A DNA stretch of 64,000 bases from Anastrepha obliqua. Its lineage: Eukaryota; Arthropoda; Insecta; Diptera; Tephritidae. Below the pieces are notes generated by a model. The model did no database searches. It was given only the letters and a program-made list of their open reading frames with translations, and was not told the DNA's origin. Below, in pieces: positions 22,601 through 30,701 of the stretch. Where the stretch lies: NCBI RefSeq assembly GCF_027943255.1, contig NC_072895.1, forward strand, positions 20,744,001-20,808,000, in the 5' to 3' direction. Position 1 is the first letter of the stretch. Each line of letters opens with the position of its first letter. Made by a program: the position numbers and the translations under genes.

Positions 22601-25600
22601 TGCAGATTGTCGACTGTTTTGTGAGGGATTTTATCGCCGCCTGGATGCCAGTGAAAATGTAGATGCCATTTCCAGATATCGCATCACGCTGTACCAATGT
22701 CGCGGCTTTCATTATTGCCATCAGTTCAGCCTGAAAGACACTACAGTAGTCAGGGAGCCGAAAACGGAAGGAGATCCCCAGATGCTCGGAGTATACACCT
22801 CCGCCCTCCCTGCCCTCGAGCTTTGAGCCATCTATGTATACATGGATAGACTCGCCCTGTATTGCATAGTCCCGTACCACTCTTCCCTTGAGGGTAGAAG
22901 GGTCGCGAACGTTGTAATGGCAAGTGTAGACGGGAGTGTATAGTCCACCAATCTGGGAAGCTCCGAAGTGCCAGCCAGGCACACTAGAAATAAAAATAAG
23001 GAGCTACCGTAGTAAGGATACAAACAAGTACAGTTCCATGTCAAAATTCACTTTTATGTCAGACTATAAGTCAAAATTCAGTTTGATCTCACAGACAGTC
23101 GAGTACCCTGGCAAACAAAACTTTCCATTACTACCGGAATGCATTTGGAAGGAGCAAAGAACCACTAATCCAACTATGATAGTCCCAACCTCCAAGGGTG
23201 CCTATCGAAACCAAAGGAATCCCCATAAAAAGTGTAAAAAATTACGTTTTTCGGGACCGTATTGGCTTATTGCCATCTGACGAACCTCTGAGTGTATTTC
23301 TGCCATGAAAAGGCTCCTCATAAAAAACCATCTATCGTTCGAGGGCGACGCAAAATTTTAGGCCGCACATCACAAAGGAGGAGGAGGAGCATTCTTCTTT
23401 AAACCTCTTCCCCTATTGAGAAAAAAATTATAGATTTACTAATTACTTACTAGATGGCACTACAACTTTATGCGGGTTTTGGCCGAAGTATTTTGGTTCA
23501 TCCTCGAGACATGGCCAAGCCATCGCATCAGCTGTACTTTAACACGCTTCACTATGTCCACATTTCGGAATAGTTCATACAGCTCGCGGAACTCAATATA
23601 GCCCACGCGAAGAGGGTCAAAGATTTTTCGAAGAATTTTTCGCCAGTGCTCTCTCATCACCTAGATAAACAAATCCCTTCACGACTTCACGGGTGCCAAC
23701 GGCAACGTGTTGTCCAAAACGCCAGCACTCTTTGTATGTTTGTTTCGGCGTCGGCGTCAATTCTGGATAGTTGAGAGTTTAGCATACTACAGTATCCAGA
23801 ACGTAATTGTGTCAAAGTTACGCGGGTCTGTTGGGGTAGCTGGAGCTCTTCATCTGCTGTGGGTGGTGGCTGGACTCCGATTACGGCATCCAGGGGTCGG
23901 GAGTTTGGGAAGGTGGTAAGTGACTGCCGATGAATGTCATTGAGCGTATGTCTAAAATCTGTCCGGTCCAGTAGTTATCGGTTAGTTTTGTACTGGATCT
24001 CGCCGGCGTAGTAGAAGATGTGCCTCCTGACGTGCCTGGCAGGCGGCTCAGGTTCTAGCAGGTGTCGACAGGGGAGAAAAATACGGCAGCACCCGAATAG
24101 AAACTATTTGCTGAGCAGTTTATTTTGCGCTTTAACTGGGAGCATCTGTGCCTCGTTGTGTAGCTGTTATAGGAAGGGCATCAGGAGACATTTCTTTGTT
24201 TTTGTCCCAAAACTGCCGGCTAGCCATTTGCGGACCTTGTTGTGGTTTTGTACTTAAGTAGCAATTGCGGTTGTGTGTTTTACATTCCCATAGCAGCCAG
24301 TTCTACGTTACCGGAATGACTCGGAGGTTTTTCCCGACCAAGGGCTGCCCCGCCCCAGTAAACTAGCACTGTCTAGAGCACCGTTTTGTTATGTATATAT
24401 ATATAATTGGCGCGTACACCCTTTTTGCGTGTTTGGCCGAACTCCTCCTCCTATTTGTGGCGTGCGTCTTGATGTTATTCCACAAATGGAGGGACAGTTT
24501 CAAGCCGATTCCGAACGGAAGATATTTTTTATGACGAACTTTTTCATGGCAGAAATGCACTCGGAGGTTTGCCATTGTCTGCCCAGGGGCGACCGCTATT
24601 AGAAAAAACTTTTTCTTTATTTTCGTGTTTCATCGAGATTCGATCCTACGTATCTCCGAATGCTAGTCACGCACCAACCCATTCGGCTACGGCGGCCGAT
24701 TTAGTTTAGACTGTTTAATTAAAAACATAAAAATCGATTCCGCTCGAACTTAAATTCCGCCCGACTTATTTAATATCAGCTTCTAATTTTCTCTAACCCT
24801 AGTCCCACGCAGTACACCACCATCACCGAGGGCATCGTCAGCATACTCCTGCTCGGTTTGAAGCGGAAAGTCGCACTTTTGAAAGGAAACGAAACGTTCC
24901 AAAGCCAGTTTGGCCTGAAAACACAACAGCATCCAATTATAACGTTACTGCAAAATCCCGTCGTGAATATGAACGATGTGGCCAACAAGATTGTCGGTAT
25001 TTGCAATCATCATGACCAGCAGTAGGTACAATTCCATTTTTATCAATAGCAAAAATTTTGACCAGCTCCCACTTTTCTTACAGAATAAAGGAGCACAGTA
25101 TTGAATATTTGAGACCGGTCTTCCTTTACGTGCTGTGCAATCCTCAGACATTACCCGATTCCAAGACTATCTGGACCGGCCTGCTATCATTAAGTAAAAC
25201 TAATCTCGCCGCTAAACAACTTGTACAAGAAATATTTTCCTGGAGTAAATTCAATTCATCGTCAACGTGCCTATTCACGAGCATACTGCTCATTGAAGCC
25301 ATAGAACACTGCCTTAACTGTAACAACTTTACCACCGCCATTGATTTGTGCATTTTCCAAGCGTTGATTGTCAACAATCTACCCAAATACGGCATCGATC
25401 CGCGTCCAAGTCTCCATTGTTTGTTGCGTGTGTTGCATAGTACGCGTGAGCACACCGTTAATCACTACAATGTCTTACTCATACTACTGGCCGAGGGCCT
25501 GCATCTGCTCGCGCCAAATTATCTACAGGATTTACTACGCATAATCGCTTTCATTGTGGTGCAGGAATGCTGTGGGAATCAATACATTCTGAACATGTGT

Positions 25601-28600
25601 CTCGATGGTATCATCCAGTGGATGTCTCAGACTGCATTCATACCCGCAGAAGGTCTGGCACTCGCCCATCAAATTGTGCGTAAAATAGTGGCACAAGGAA
25701 AGGAAACGCTGCCAGCAACTAAAACCACCACTGTGCGCACCAACGACTTGCCAGCGGTACAAGTGCGCTACTTGCATCCGGATATTGCGATTGCCTTTGA
25801 TCTGGCCAAACTTGTTGAATCCTTTGACGAGTCTGAATTTAAGGATGTATTCACATTTGTTGATGCGCTCAATGTGAAAGCGAATTCCATGTTTTGTCAA
25901 AGATTGCATTTGTTCTTGCGTGCACTATTTTTATCGCGTGAGCCCTCCGTGGATTGTTGGTTTAAGATTTATGAGGCCATTCTAGAAATAATTAAAGTGA
26001 ATAGCGGCATTGCCTACGATTTCTTAATGACGTATATTTTCAAATTGGCGGGCGAACAACAACCTGAGATTCAAATGGAGTTGCTGCGCGGCTTGCCGAA
26101 CTTTGGGGTGTCAAAGGTGCGTATTTATGTATATAAGTAAATGGAAATTATTCAATGTATGATTTATATGCTTTGCCCGTTTCGTGTTGTAGGACAACAT
26201 ACCGATGATTTTAAATACAATACGTAATCTCACTGCCGAAAACGCCACATTTTGTATGGATCTATATTTGCGATTGTGGCGCGTCGAGTCACGTACCTAT
26301 CCCTTCCTAATCAAGTTACTCTCTACGACTCAGAAAGACAGCGACAAGCAGTGGGAATTTGAGATCGCCAAAACGCACACCATACGTGAAATTTGCTATG
26401 AAAAGTAAGCGTAAACGAATATGCATATAACTCTAACGATAATTAAAACCCGCACTAACAATTTACTACTCTTCATTCTTTAGGCCCACGCAACATGGTT
26501 CCGATTTGGTCTCGCATCTCTCTGATACCTTGAACACGTGCACCGACGATTTGGGCGACTTGGCCACTTCGCTGGCTCTGGACGCCATCGTTGCGCTCTG
26601 TGATAGCCACACTGTGAACATCGTTTCGACGTGGCGTGCGCTTAGCACCAAATTTAGACACGAACGTCGTCCACGTGCGTTAAAATCACTGTATCGCTTC
26701 TTCGCACACATACCATTGCTGCACACACCCACTCTCGAATATGAGCAATTGGTGGATGAGGCACTGGAGCAACTTTGGTTGACGGTTAGCCGCAGTGATG
26801 CCGACCCGGAACTAGTACGAGAAGCTCTATCGGCATTGAAGAATTTCGAAATCGAAACACTGTTATCTATGCGTCACATACCCATGCAATATCGCCATGA
26901 TACACCTGGCGTGCGCGAATTCGTTGGTGGTCGTGAGATCGTTGATTTGCAACAGGAAATGGTGCCGGGCGAGGTTTGGGTGCGTCTTCTGCAAAATATA
27001 CGTCCGGAATGTGGATCAGCGGCGGCTGATTTAATAGCACATCACATATATGCTGAAATAAATAGTTACCGCGGTGGTGTTTACCGTTTGCCCGAAGGCA
27101 AGCCAGAACCACGCAAGTTGCAAGGACTCTTTTCGCAGAGCCCATTGCGTGCCGTAGTGAACTACTTGGTGGGTCAGTCACGCTTCGGGGATCATGTGAC
27201 CGAGCCGCATGTGGTGACAAATGCACTAAGAGCAATTTCGAAAAAGTTTCCCAAACCTATACCACCGCTAGATTGGTGCTTCCTACATAGTTTTTTCCAC
27301 CTCTCGTTCGAGGCAAGAAAATACTGCATTTTGATTGCAAAAAACCAATTGCTACATTCTGGTACGGCGCGACGCTTGTTGGAGAACTTCTTGGGTGACT
27401 TTGAACCGAATTGCTTTGAAGAAGATTTGCTCTTACTGTTCTCGTTACTGCCGGAAATCGCAAATGGCATTAGTCTGCAAATTTTAAAGAATTTCGCTGA
27501 AAAAGTTGCGATTTACAGCTTCAAGGAGTCACAGTTGAGCGGCTTCGCAGAAGGTAAGTGCTTATGTACTTTAATATGTATATAGGGTTTTTCAATAAGA
27601 GGTGTTATTTTGATATTCAAAGAAAAATGCTATTTTTAATATAAATGATCAGTTGTTTATTTCATTATAAAGAGGAAGGTATGCCGTTAATAGTGGAAAA
27701 TAACATCAGGCAAATGACCACCACGACCACGCTTACAGGGCAATATCCTTTTCATGAAATTTTGCATAACCGAATTACAAAGTGGCTGCCCTATGTCCGC
27801 GATAGCCTCACGAATTTCATCTTTGAGGTCTTGAATCGCCCCTGGGCTATTGGCGTAGACCTTCTATTTCACGTGGCCCCAAAGAAAAAAGTCACAAGGT
27901 GTTAAATCGCAAGATCTCGATGGCCAATTGTGATCACCTCTTCGAGAGATAACACGGTCCGGAAACTTTTCCTGTAAAAGATTAATGGTTTCGTTGCTTG
28001 TGTGGCACGGAGCGCCGTCTTGTTGAAAATAAACGTTGTCCAGATCAATACCATCCAATTTCGGCCATAAAAAATCGTTAATCATCTTTCGATAGCTCAA
28101 TCCACCTTTTATTGGAAAACCCTAACCCTTTAGTATTATTTGGTCTCTGATAACCTCGACGAAATTCGATAAGCCTTGACTTGAGCACTTCAATAAATCG
28201 GACTTTTAGTTATCAAATAAAATTATAAATATTTATATTGGGTTGTAAAAAAAGTTAAGGGGGGAGATACATGTAAATGCTTAAATTTTCCTTGATGTTT
28301 GTGATTTATTTTTTTTATTAAAGAGTCATTATATGTTTTTAAAAATTGGCATGTATTTTGTTTAAATATTAAAATAATACAAAAAAATGTTTTGATTATA
28401 ATAATTTAAAATGGCGGGTATACGTGAAATTCTTCCTGTGAAGGTCGGAGCGAGGCTTTTTAATCGGCGGGCATTCTAGCATCGTTTCTAGTGATCTGAA
28501 AACCAAAAAACAAACATTTTTGTGTTTATTAATGTCATAATTTGTCGGTGAACCTAAAAAAATTAAAAAAAAATTAAAAATTCACGAAATACAATGCTTA

Positions 28601-30244
28601 AAAAAAATAAAATGAATTTTGGCCCTAATTTTTCATGTTGTTTTGCTCTAAAAAAATTATTTGCTCAAAAAATTTTTGGAAACTTGTAGGTTCACATAGA
28701 AAGTAATATCATTAGAAAGATGTGTGCAAAATTTCAGGAAGATCGGTCAATAACTTTTCGAGTTATCGTGTACGCCAATCCGAGAAATATAGTTTTGAGA
28801 AAAACGTGACTAAAAAGTCCCAGAGCTCGAAGGCAAAGAATAGAGTTGTCACGGTTTACGCTCTATAATATGAGAAATACTGAAAATTATGTTCTAAAAA
28901 TTTGGTAACATATTCTGAAAGGTCTATACTAACATATTATGGGAAAAAAAAAATTTTTTTTTCAACATTTTACATGTATCTCCCCCCTTAAGTGCCTCTC
29001 AAGGCGCATTCATTAAAGGTGGTGGCACTAGACCAACAACAATGTTCTGTACATTTGATTGTCAAAGCAAAGTATTGGGAAACTAGAAAACAAATATTGA
29101 ATTCGCCTTGTTTTATTCTGAGCTGACAGCCACATGGACGCGGCGAAAGAAAAAAAAAAACAAATCAGCTGATTTACCAACGCCACCTTTAATAGATTTG
29201 CCTTGAAGGAAAGTTAAGTGCCTCTATTCGAGCTTCCGAGGTGCGGTTGGCATTGCGAATTACAAAAAAAAAACACTCGAAGCTATCTTAGTATGTTCCC
29301 ATTTTTCTTTTACAGGATGCCTTTTTGAAAAGTTCATAGACAGTGTGAAATACATTTTCATAGGCAAATGTGACATTCCAGAGGTTCTCGACATTTTCAC
29401 ACTGATTATTGAACGTTATATGGATTCCATGGATTTGGATTCAAAAGTAAGTCGTTTATTTCCTCCCACGATTGAGTTTAACACGTACAACTTTCTAATT
29501 CTAGCTTTTTGAGCGCTACACCGCAGTGGTATCTGTACTGCATCCCAATTCCATTGATGGTCTCACATCGCCAGCCAATTGGTGGGAGACGCCAATTGGC
29601 AAGCTGAAAAAGGCCACCATTATACGCTGCTACTTGGTGTTGTATAACACGCAGTTACCTAACCCCCTAAAGTGGCTTACACCGATCATCGATGCATATG
29701 CCACTAGAAGGGAGGAGCAGGCTTTCTTTTTCCGCCATCTTGTTGCCACCTTATATGCCTTTAATAACGACGAGCAGTCGTGCAATTGGATTATGGAAAT
29801 GTTTCTTCAAATACAGGCGCTCTTAGCGGAGTCGTCCAACAAAGAGAAATTAGATAAAGTTTTGTATCTTTTAGATATTTTCATTCTAGCTACGGTTGTG
29901 CTTTCCGGCTGTGCCGTATTATTGGGCAACTTGGATGCTGTGGCCACACAACGCAAAGATCGATTCGCGCTTTTCCCAGAGAGCATGCAATTTCTTTGTG
30001 ATCACACATTTTGGAAAGATCAAGAAGCAAAGGTAATTCTTAACAAATTCATATGGGAGAAAACTTGTTGTAAAATAATATTTTCGTATTTCAGATATAC
30101 GAATTTTTGTTTAACTTATACAAAAACAACGCTATTCCCGAAACCTACGCCATCACTTTCAAGGATGCGCTTATATGTTCGCGCAATAAATCCTACTTCG
30201 ATAGCAAAGGAATCTGGACAAAATATGTTGGGTTGCGAAAATGA
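7393..30244 (+). CDS. Focad: Focadhesin-like protein, complete 8-exon gene
   Basis: Joining 7393-7664, 24803-25021, 25084-26116, 26193-26404, 26484-27553, 29316-29446, 29505-30032 and 30095-30244 gives 3,615 nt in one frame: 1,204 residues plus TGA. All introns are GT..AG and all split codons close correctly. The protein is helical and ARM/HEAT-like, with no signal peptide or membrane segment. The order of blocks agrees with my memory of vertebrate focadhesin: an N-terminal helix pair ending before LPSS, a block beginning HPIITLL, then [16 protein letters not shown] and a C-terminal half starting near [10 protein letters not shown]. Focadhesin (DUF3730 family) stabilises the SKI helicase complex in cytoplasmic mRNA surveillance and was first found at focal adhesions. 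Vertebrate forms are about 1,800 residues, so this one is shorter. A short upstream frame from ATG 7298 overlaps the start codon. Intron 1 is 17,138 bp, mostly transposons. Confidence 0.85.
8277..9566 (+). mobile_element. Complete mariner-type (IS630/Tc1/mariner) element with intact transposase
   Basis: TIRs CAAGGTGGCTGATGAA (8277) and TTCATCAGCCACCCTG (ending 9566) differ at one base. They are flanked by TA at 8275-8276 and 9567-9568. Length is 1,290 bp and the single transposase frame is uninterrupted (8391-9449). It sits in intron 1 of the focadhesin-like gene, same strand. Looks recently inserted and possibly mobile. Confidence 0.93.
8391..9449 (+). CDS. Transposase, IS630/Tc1/mariner superfamily, 352 aa
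   Basis: ATG at 8391 opens [19 protein letters not shown]. The N-terminal third holds two helix-turn-helix segments ([16 protein letters not shown]; about residues 10-50 and 80-110). The catalytic triad is visible: Asp in MSDEAHFDL (about residue 163), Asp in [12 protein letters not shown] (about 252), and Asp in [16 protein letters not shown]. Between the second Asp and SPD there are 36 residues; counting to TAPD gives 41. This matches insect elements outside classic DD34D mariners, perhaps DD41D-like, to be settled by phylogeny. Full length (usual 330-360) and no stops. It catalyses cut-and-paste at TA sites. A second, broken member of a similar lineage lies at 51086-52266. Confidence 0.92.
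   Translation: MDNWDTQTRIWIVRRYHALESVVLVQRKYRRMFGGDPPSRWTIMKLVNNFAEQGTVARRPYHRNPPVRTEETIAAVAAAIQSNPRVSTRSLSAQLGVSRQSLQTIMHKDLDLFPYKIQMVNKLNAADLPISLEFCQKILQMVEEDQNMLNCLFMSDEAHFDLNGNVNKQNCRIWSTSNPQILHETELHPLRVTVWCAVSSRCIVGPYFFEENGHTVTVTGDRYLKMLKEFFYPELRRKRIPFNSVWFQQDGATSHIAQTVMTELRRKFPNKLISRNSEFRWPPRSPDLTAPDFFLWGLCKQEVYKTKPTNLDELKQSIRATIAAIPVATLKAAMNNVNEHGGHLNSIIFKTS
9569..11084. other. Focadhesin intron 1 segment, nothing recognised
   Basis: Unique-looking AT-rich sequence with short TATGTATA tracts near 10720-10780 and 8160-8270 type telltale (ATGT)n patches. No domain, TIR pair or RNA gene recognised. Confidence 0.4.
11085..11235 (-). repeat. Short dispersed repeat with GCGTTACCGGAACGACCCGG core
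   Basis: Shares its core (read on the minus strand: CCGGGTCGTTCCGGTAACGC) with 24265-24360 (CCGGAATGACTCGG variant). It also carries a local inverted motif around ATGGGGAATATTTATGCTG, which reappears as GCATAAACATTCCCCATAC at 56347. Probably the 3' end of a Jockey-type LINE family or a small foldback unit. I recall this core as common in higher flies. Confidence 0.55.
11629..13330 (-). mobile_element. Tc1-like DNA transposon, inactive, with extra right-hand end
   Basis: Outer inverted ends GTGCGTTTCATAATCATAAG (from 11630) and its complement (13310-13329). The next about 110 bp inside the left end are also inverted at 12895-13012 (CCCCTAATTTTT...TTTATAGATTTCAGAG). The right side therefore has two copies of the end, at about 12980-13012 and 13290-13330, about 310 bp apart. 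This suggests a duplicated or composite right terminus. The coding remnant is on the minus strand (12049-12884). Confidence 0.75.
12049..12884 (-). pseudogene. Tc1/Tc3-like transposase, frameshifted and catalytically altered
   Basis: Two overlapping minus-strand frames (12884-12456 and 12516-12049) join into one Tc1-like transposase. The N-terminal helix-turn-helix has [19 protein letters not shown]. The catalytic core has [40 protein letters not shown] and [18 protein letters not shown]. The usual first Asp (FSDE) reads Asn and the second (QQDN) reads Glu; the DD34E final motif SPDLNSIEN is kept. With the frameshift near 12480-12516 this copy cannot be active. Its frame ends at the left TIR side. 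Confidence 0.85.
13331..14020. other. Intron 1 segment, nothing recognised
   Basis: AT-rich with T-runs. No TIR, frame or repeat match to the rest of the window was noted. Confidence 0.4.
14042..14516 (+). repeat. Left long terminal inverted repeat of the outer DNA element
   Basis: Inverted match to 20503-20983 along its length, including AAGGCTTTTTGACAGTGTG and TATCCGATATTGAGG. Arms diverge mainly by short indels and T-run lengths. Confidence 0.9.
14850..15345 (+). pseudogene. Fragment of an uncharacterised multicopy arthropod protein
   Basis: Joined frames read ...[16 protein letters not shown]..., then [10 protein letters not shown], then [34 protein letters not shown] and ISYREVFK. The D-F-x-D-L-x-R-D-L-x-L ... 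L-x-S-R-x-x-x-W-N-L ... Y-R pattern matches, from memory, a family of uncharacterised proteins present in many copies in arthropod genomes. It is probably transposon-encoded. At least two frame changes (near 15045-15085 and 15284) and truncation by the Helitron at 15455 make it non-functional. Its place inside the long TIRs suggests it belonged to that element. Confidence 0.5.
15970..16410 (+). repeat. Duplicated Helitron 5' segment
   Basis: From TCCCTACTTAATATTATAAA at 15970 the sequence repeats 15456-15896 almost base for base. The two 5' ends are 514 bp apart. This is either a tandem duplication of the Helitron head or two Helitrons arranged head to tail with the upstream one lacking a 3' end. 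Confidence 0.85.
16870..17829 (+). repeat. 120-bp tandem repeat array, forward
   Basis: The motif CAATATGGATATCAAAT recurs at 16921, 17041, 17161, 17281, 17401, 17521, 17641 and 17761, exactly 120 bp apart. The variant CAAATGGA (instead of CAAATTGA) falls at 16921, 17281 and 17641, every third unit, giving a 360-bp higher-order period. Single copies of the unit also occur in the Helitron outside this element (15650-15900, 16160-16410). Confidence 0.97.
17942..18345 (+). CDS. Partial protein of an uncharacterised arthropod multicopy family
   Basis: About 135 coherent residues lie between the two arrays. They contain [59 protein letters not shown] and [14 protein letters not shown]. From memory, the F-W-x-K-A-R-I-P ... 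K-L-Y-x-E-W-R-x-L-x-K ... L-F-D-I-A-H-A-D-A pattern is an N-terminal region shared by many uncharacterised arthropod proteins linked to mobile DNA. It is mainly helical and lysine/glutamate-rich, with no catalytic motif. The frame then runs into the reversed 120-bp repeat, ending at 18394, so the tail is spurious. It is either a transposon gene remnant or a captured exon. Confidence 0.5.
18346..18842 (-). repeat. 120-bp tandem repeat array, reverse
   Basis: Reverse complement of the forward array. CAACAGCTTC recurs at 18421, 18541, 18661 and 18781, 120 bp apart. The end unit nearest the right TIR carries the CATTTGATATCC variant, matching the outermost left unit. Confidence 0.97.
20398..20425 (+). 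other. Helitron 3' hairpin and CTAG terminus
   Basis: GCCC (20398-20401) pairs with GGGC (20410-20413), with GC-GAA-GC inside. It is followed by CGGGTGTGCTAG and host T. This is the standard Helitron termination signal. Confidence 0.8.
20503..20983 (-). repeat. Right long terminal inverted repeat of the outer DNA element
   Basis: Inverted partner of 14042-14516. Notable difference: a T-run near 20959-20972 replaces part of the left arm next to the end. Confidence 0.9.
21175..22035. other. Intron 1 segment, nothing recognised
   Basis: AT-rich with TACATATGTA-like microsatellite patches (21490-21560, 21966-21985). No coding or transposon signature. Confidence 0.4.
22040..22330 (+). pseudogene. 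Possible mariner-type transposase N-terminal remnant
   Basis: Around 22150-22280 the frames read ...[18 protein letters not shown]... and [16 protein letters not shown]. They resemble the first helix-turn-helix of insect mariner-like transposases (compare FYYKNASSVKKVYRSLLPF at 51211). Short, frameshifted and cut off by a LINE fragment at about 22335. Confidence 0.35.
22340..23000 (-). pseudogene. LINE RNase H domain fragment
   Basis: On the minus strand: [19 protein letters not shown] (the T-D-G-S strand, with Thr changed to Ile), [20 protein letters not shown] (Glu helix), GIQAAIKSL (normally D-S-Q-A-A-I), and [20 protein letters not shown] (final H and D). These are the four RNase H blocks in order, with a stop near 22594. 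It is the same family as 60730-61960, antisense in focadhesin intron 1. Confidence 0.8.
23275..23420 (+). repeat. SINE body fragment, copy 2
   Basis: GAACCTCTGAGTGTATTTCTGCCATGAAAAGG-type text (23280-23312) matches the body of the SINE copy at 24390-24705 on its minus strand. CACAAAGGAGGAGGAGGAGC (23369) matches its 3' portion. Head missing. Confidence 0.55.
23460..23660 (-). pseudogene. LINE C-terminal fragment (RTE-like tail)
   Basis: The minus strand reads [20 protein letters not shown], then [20 protein letters not shown] and RMNQNTSAK. The L-R-K-I-F-G-P ... L-R-W-L-G-H-V-x-R-M layout closes many insect RTE/CR1-type LINE proteins. A plus-strand relic of the same family is at 38825-39310. 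Confidence 0.65.
23700..24250 (-). pseudogene. Jockey-like LINE C-terminal fragment
   Basis: The minus strand has the sequence encoding LSRIDAD-like, C-S-M-L-N-S and [12 protein letters not shown] text preceding VIGVQPPPT and, further 5', [20 protein letters not shown]. The same blocks appear, better preserved, on the plus strand at 54160-54945. Frameshifts throughout. Confidence 0.6.
24265..24360 (-). repeat. Short dispersed repeat, CCGGTAACG core copy
   Basis: Shares TACGTTACCGGAATGACTCGG-type core (only 20 nt alike) with 11085-11235. It carries the CCTTGGTCGGGAAAAACCTC block on the minus strand. Confidence 0.55.
24390..24705 (-). repeat. tRNA-derived SINE, most complete copy
   Basis: On the minus strand the head reads GGCCGCCGTAGCCGAATGGG (A-box-like TAGCCGAATGG), then a B-box-like GGATCGAATCTC about 45 nt on. 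The arrangement is like a tRNA-Ser/Leu pseudogene. The body has TTTCTGCCATGAAAAAG and ATTTGTGGAATAACATCAAG, and the tail ends GGTGTACGCGCCAATTATAT. Related pieces: 2535-2690, 23275-23420, 31440-31745. Confidence 0.85.
24803..25021 (+). CDS. Focad: Focadhesin-like gene, exon 2
   Basis: Acceptor CCCTAG at 24797-24802. The first base completes Ser, then [20 protein letters not shown] and [20 protein letters not shown]. The donor is GTAGGT at 25022; using the next GT, two codons later, would include an in-frame TAG, so 25022 is preferred. Ends with CA of a Gln codon. Confidence 0.85.
25084..26116 (+). CDS. Focad: Focadhesin-like gene, exon 3 (residues about 164-508)
   Basis: Acceptor TTACAG. The first base closes Gln, then [20 protein letters not shown]. 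This is the largest N-terminal block, leucine-rich helical repeats. Donor GTGCGT at 26117, phase 0, after GVSK. Confidence 0.87.
26193..26404 (+). CDS. Focad: Focadhesin-like gene, exon 4
   Basis: Acceptor TTGTAG. Begins [20 protein letters not shown] and ends ICYE plus AA before GTAAGC. The introns on both sides are 76 and 79 bp, typical fly size. Confidence 0.87.
26484..27553 (+). CDS. Focad: Focadhesin-like gene, exon 5 (residues about 579-936)
   Basis: Acceptor CTTTAG; G closes Lys. Contains [20 protein letters not shown], an armadillo-like helix pair, and [19 protein letters not shown], the start of the C-terminal half. Ends GFAE plus G before the consensus donor GTAAGT. Confidence 0.87.
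27585..28122 (-). mobile_element. Internally deleted mariner-type element in focadhesin intron 5
   Basis: TIRs GGGTTTTTCAATAA (27585) and TTATTGGAAAACCC (ending 28122) are flanked by TA (27583-27584 and 28123-28124). Only the 3' part of a minus-strand transposase remains (28100 to about 27650): [20 protein letters not shown] with catalytic Asp, then [18 protein letters not shown] (Pro of S-P-D changed to Cys). The N-terminal half is deleted, leaving 538 bp mobile only in trans. Confidence 0.9.
28259..28987. mobile_element. 729-bp TTAA-inserted MITE (Kolobok/piggyBac-like)
   Basis: TIRs GGGGGGAGATACATGTAAA and its complement, with TTAA on both sides (28255-28258, 28988-28991). No coding capacity. 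It sits in focadhesin intron 5. Confidence 0.9.
29000..29209 (+). mobile_element. CAAGGC MITE, copy 1, with unusually long flanking duplication
   Basis: TIRs CAAGGCGCATTCATTAAAGG and CCTTTAATAGATTTGCCTTG; about 65% identical copy in opposite orientation at 53717-53919. TTAAGTGCCTCT lies immediately left (28988-28999) and again at 29214-29225. Confidence 0.85.
29316..29446 (+). CDS. Focad: Focadhesin-like gene, exon 6
   Basis: Acceptor TTACAG; GA closes Gly. Reads [20 protein letters not shown], then [20 protein letters not shown] and K. Donor GTAAGT at 29447, phase 0. Confidence 0.85.
29505..30032 (+). CDS. Focad: Focadhesin-like gene, exon 7 (residues 980-1155)
   Basis: Acceptor TTCTAG. 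Reads [19 protein letters not shown], then [20 protein letters not shown] and a hydrophobic helix [14 protein letters not shown], which is probably a buried helix, not a membrane anchor. Donor GTAATT at 30033, phase 0. Confidence 0.87.
30095..30244 (+). CDS. Focad: Focadhesin-like gene, exon 8 and stop
   Basis: Acceptor TTTCAG. Reads [20 protein letters not shown], then [21 protein letters not shown] and TGA (30242-30244). Without this splice the frame of exon 7 would run on with low-complexity sequence, so the splice is preferred. Confidence 0.85.
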   Translation: MYEFLFNLYKNNAIPETYAITFKDALICSRNKSYFDSKGIWTKYVGLRK

Positions 30245-30594
30245 CTTTTTGAATTTTGTACGTTTAAAAAATTTTATACAACTGGTATATAGAAGTGCCT
30301 GCAGGATTTTTGCCTTTTGTGTGTCTCGTATTTACACTAAACGCCAGTTGAATCTACTTAAGTATTTTCGCATATTCCGTTGTTTTTCAAGAAAAGATTT
30401 ATCATGCAATTTTGTTCAAAAAAACACAATCGTAAAGTATATTTTACACTTTTGTAAACACTTCCTAAAAACATTTTTGTGTATTTTTAGTTTTTAGGAA
30501 GAATAATTTTCAAGTCGGTATTGCTTAATTTTCAGCGCAACAAACTTAGTTTAATTGCAACTACACTAGTAAATATATATGACAAAAATCATAA

Positions 30595-30600
30595 AATAAA
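30595..30600 (+). terminator. Focad: Candidate polyadenylation signal AATAAA of the focadhesin-like gene
   Basis: AATAAA about 350 nt after the stop codon in AT-rich 3' flank, before the TTAA MITE at 30702. Chosen by position only. Confidence 0.45.
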
Positions 30601-30701
30601 AACGGTTTTTAATATACTATTTGTTGTCAAAACGATGTCAAAAAATTTATCTAAAACTATTTTTGGTATTTTATTTTACTAATTCAATTGTTGTCTGTTA
30701 A

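Noticed and set aside
24390..24705. Functional tRNA gene on the minus strand
   Set aside because: A and B boxes are present, but the acceptor stem does not pair and the sequence continues into a SINE body with sister copies.
25022..25083. Donor at AG/GTACAA, three bases after the chosen GTAGGT
   Set aside because: It would put an in-frame TAG into exon 2; GTAGGT at 25022 keeps the frame.
30033..30497. Read-through of focadhesin exon 7 into a longer frame
   Set aside because: Sequence after 30032 is low-complexity (lysine, phenylalanine and isoleucine rich). Splicing 30032 to 30095 gives a normal C-terminus and stop.
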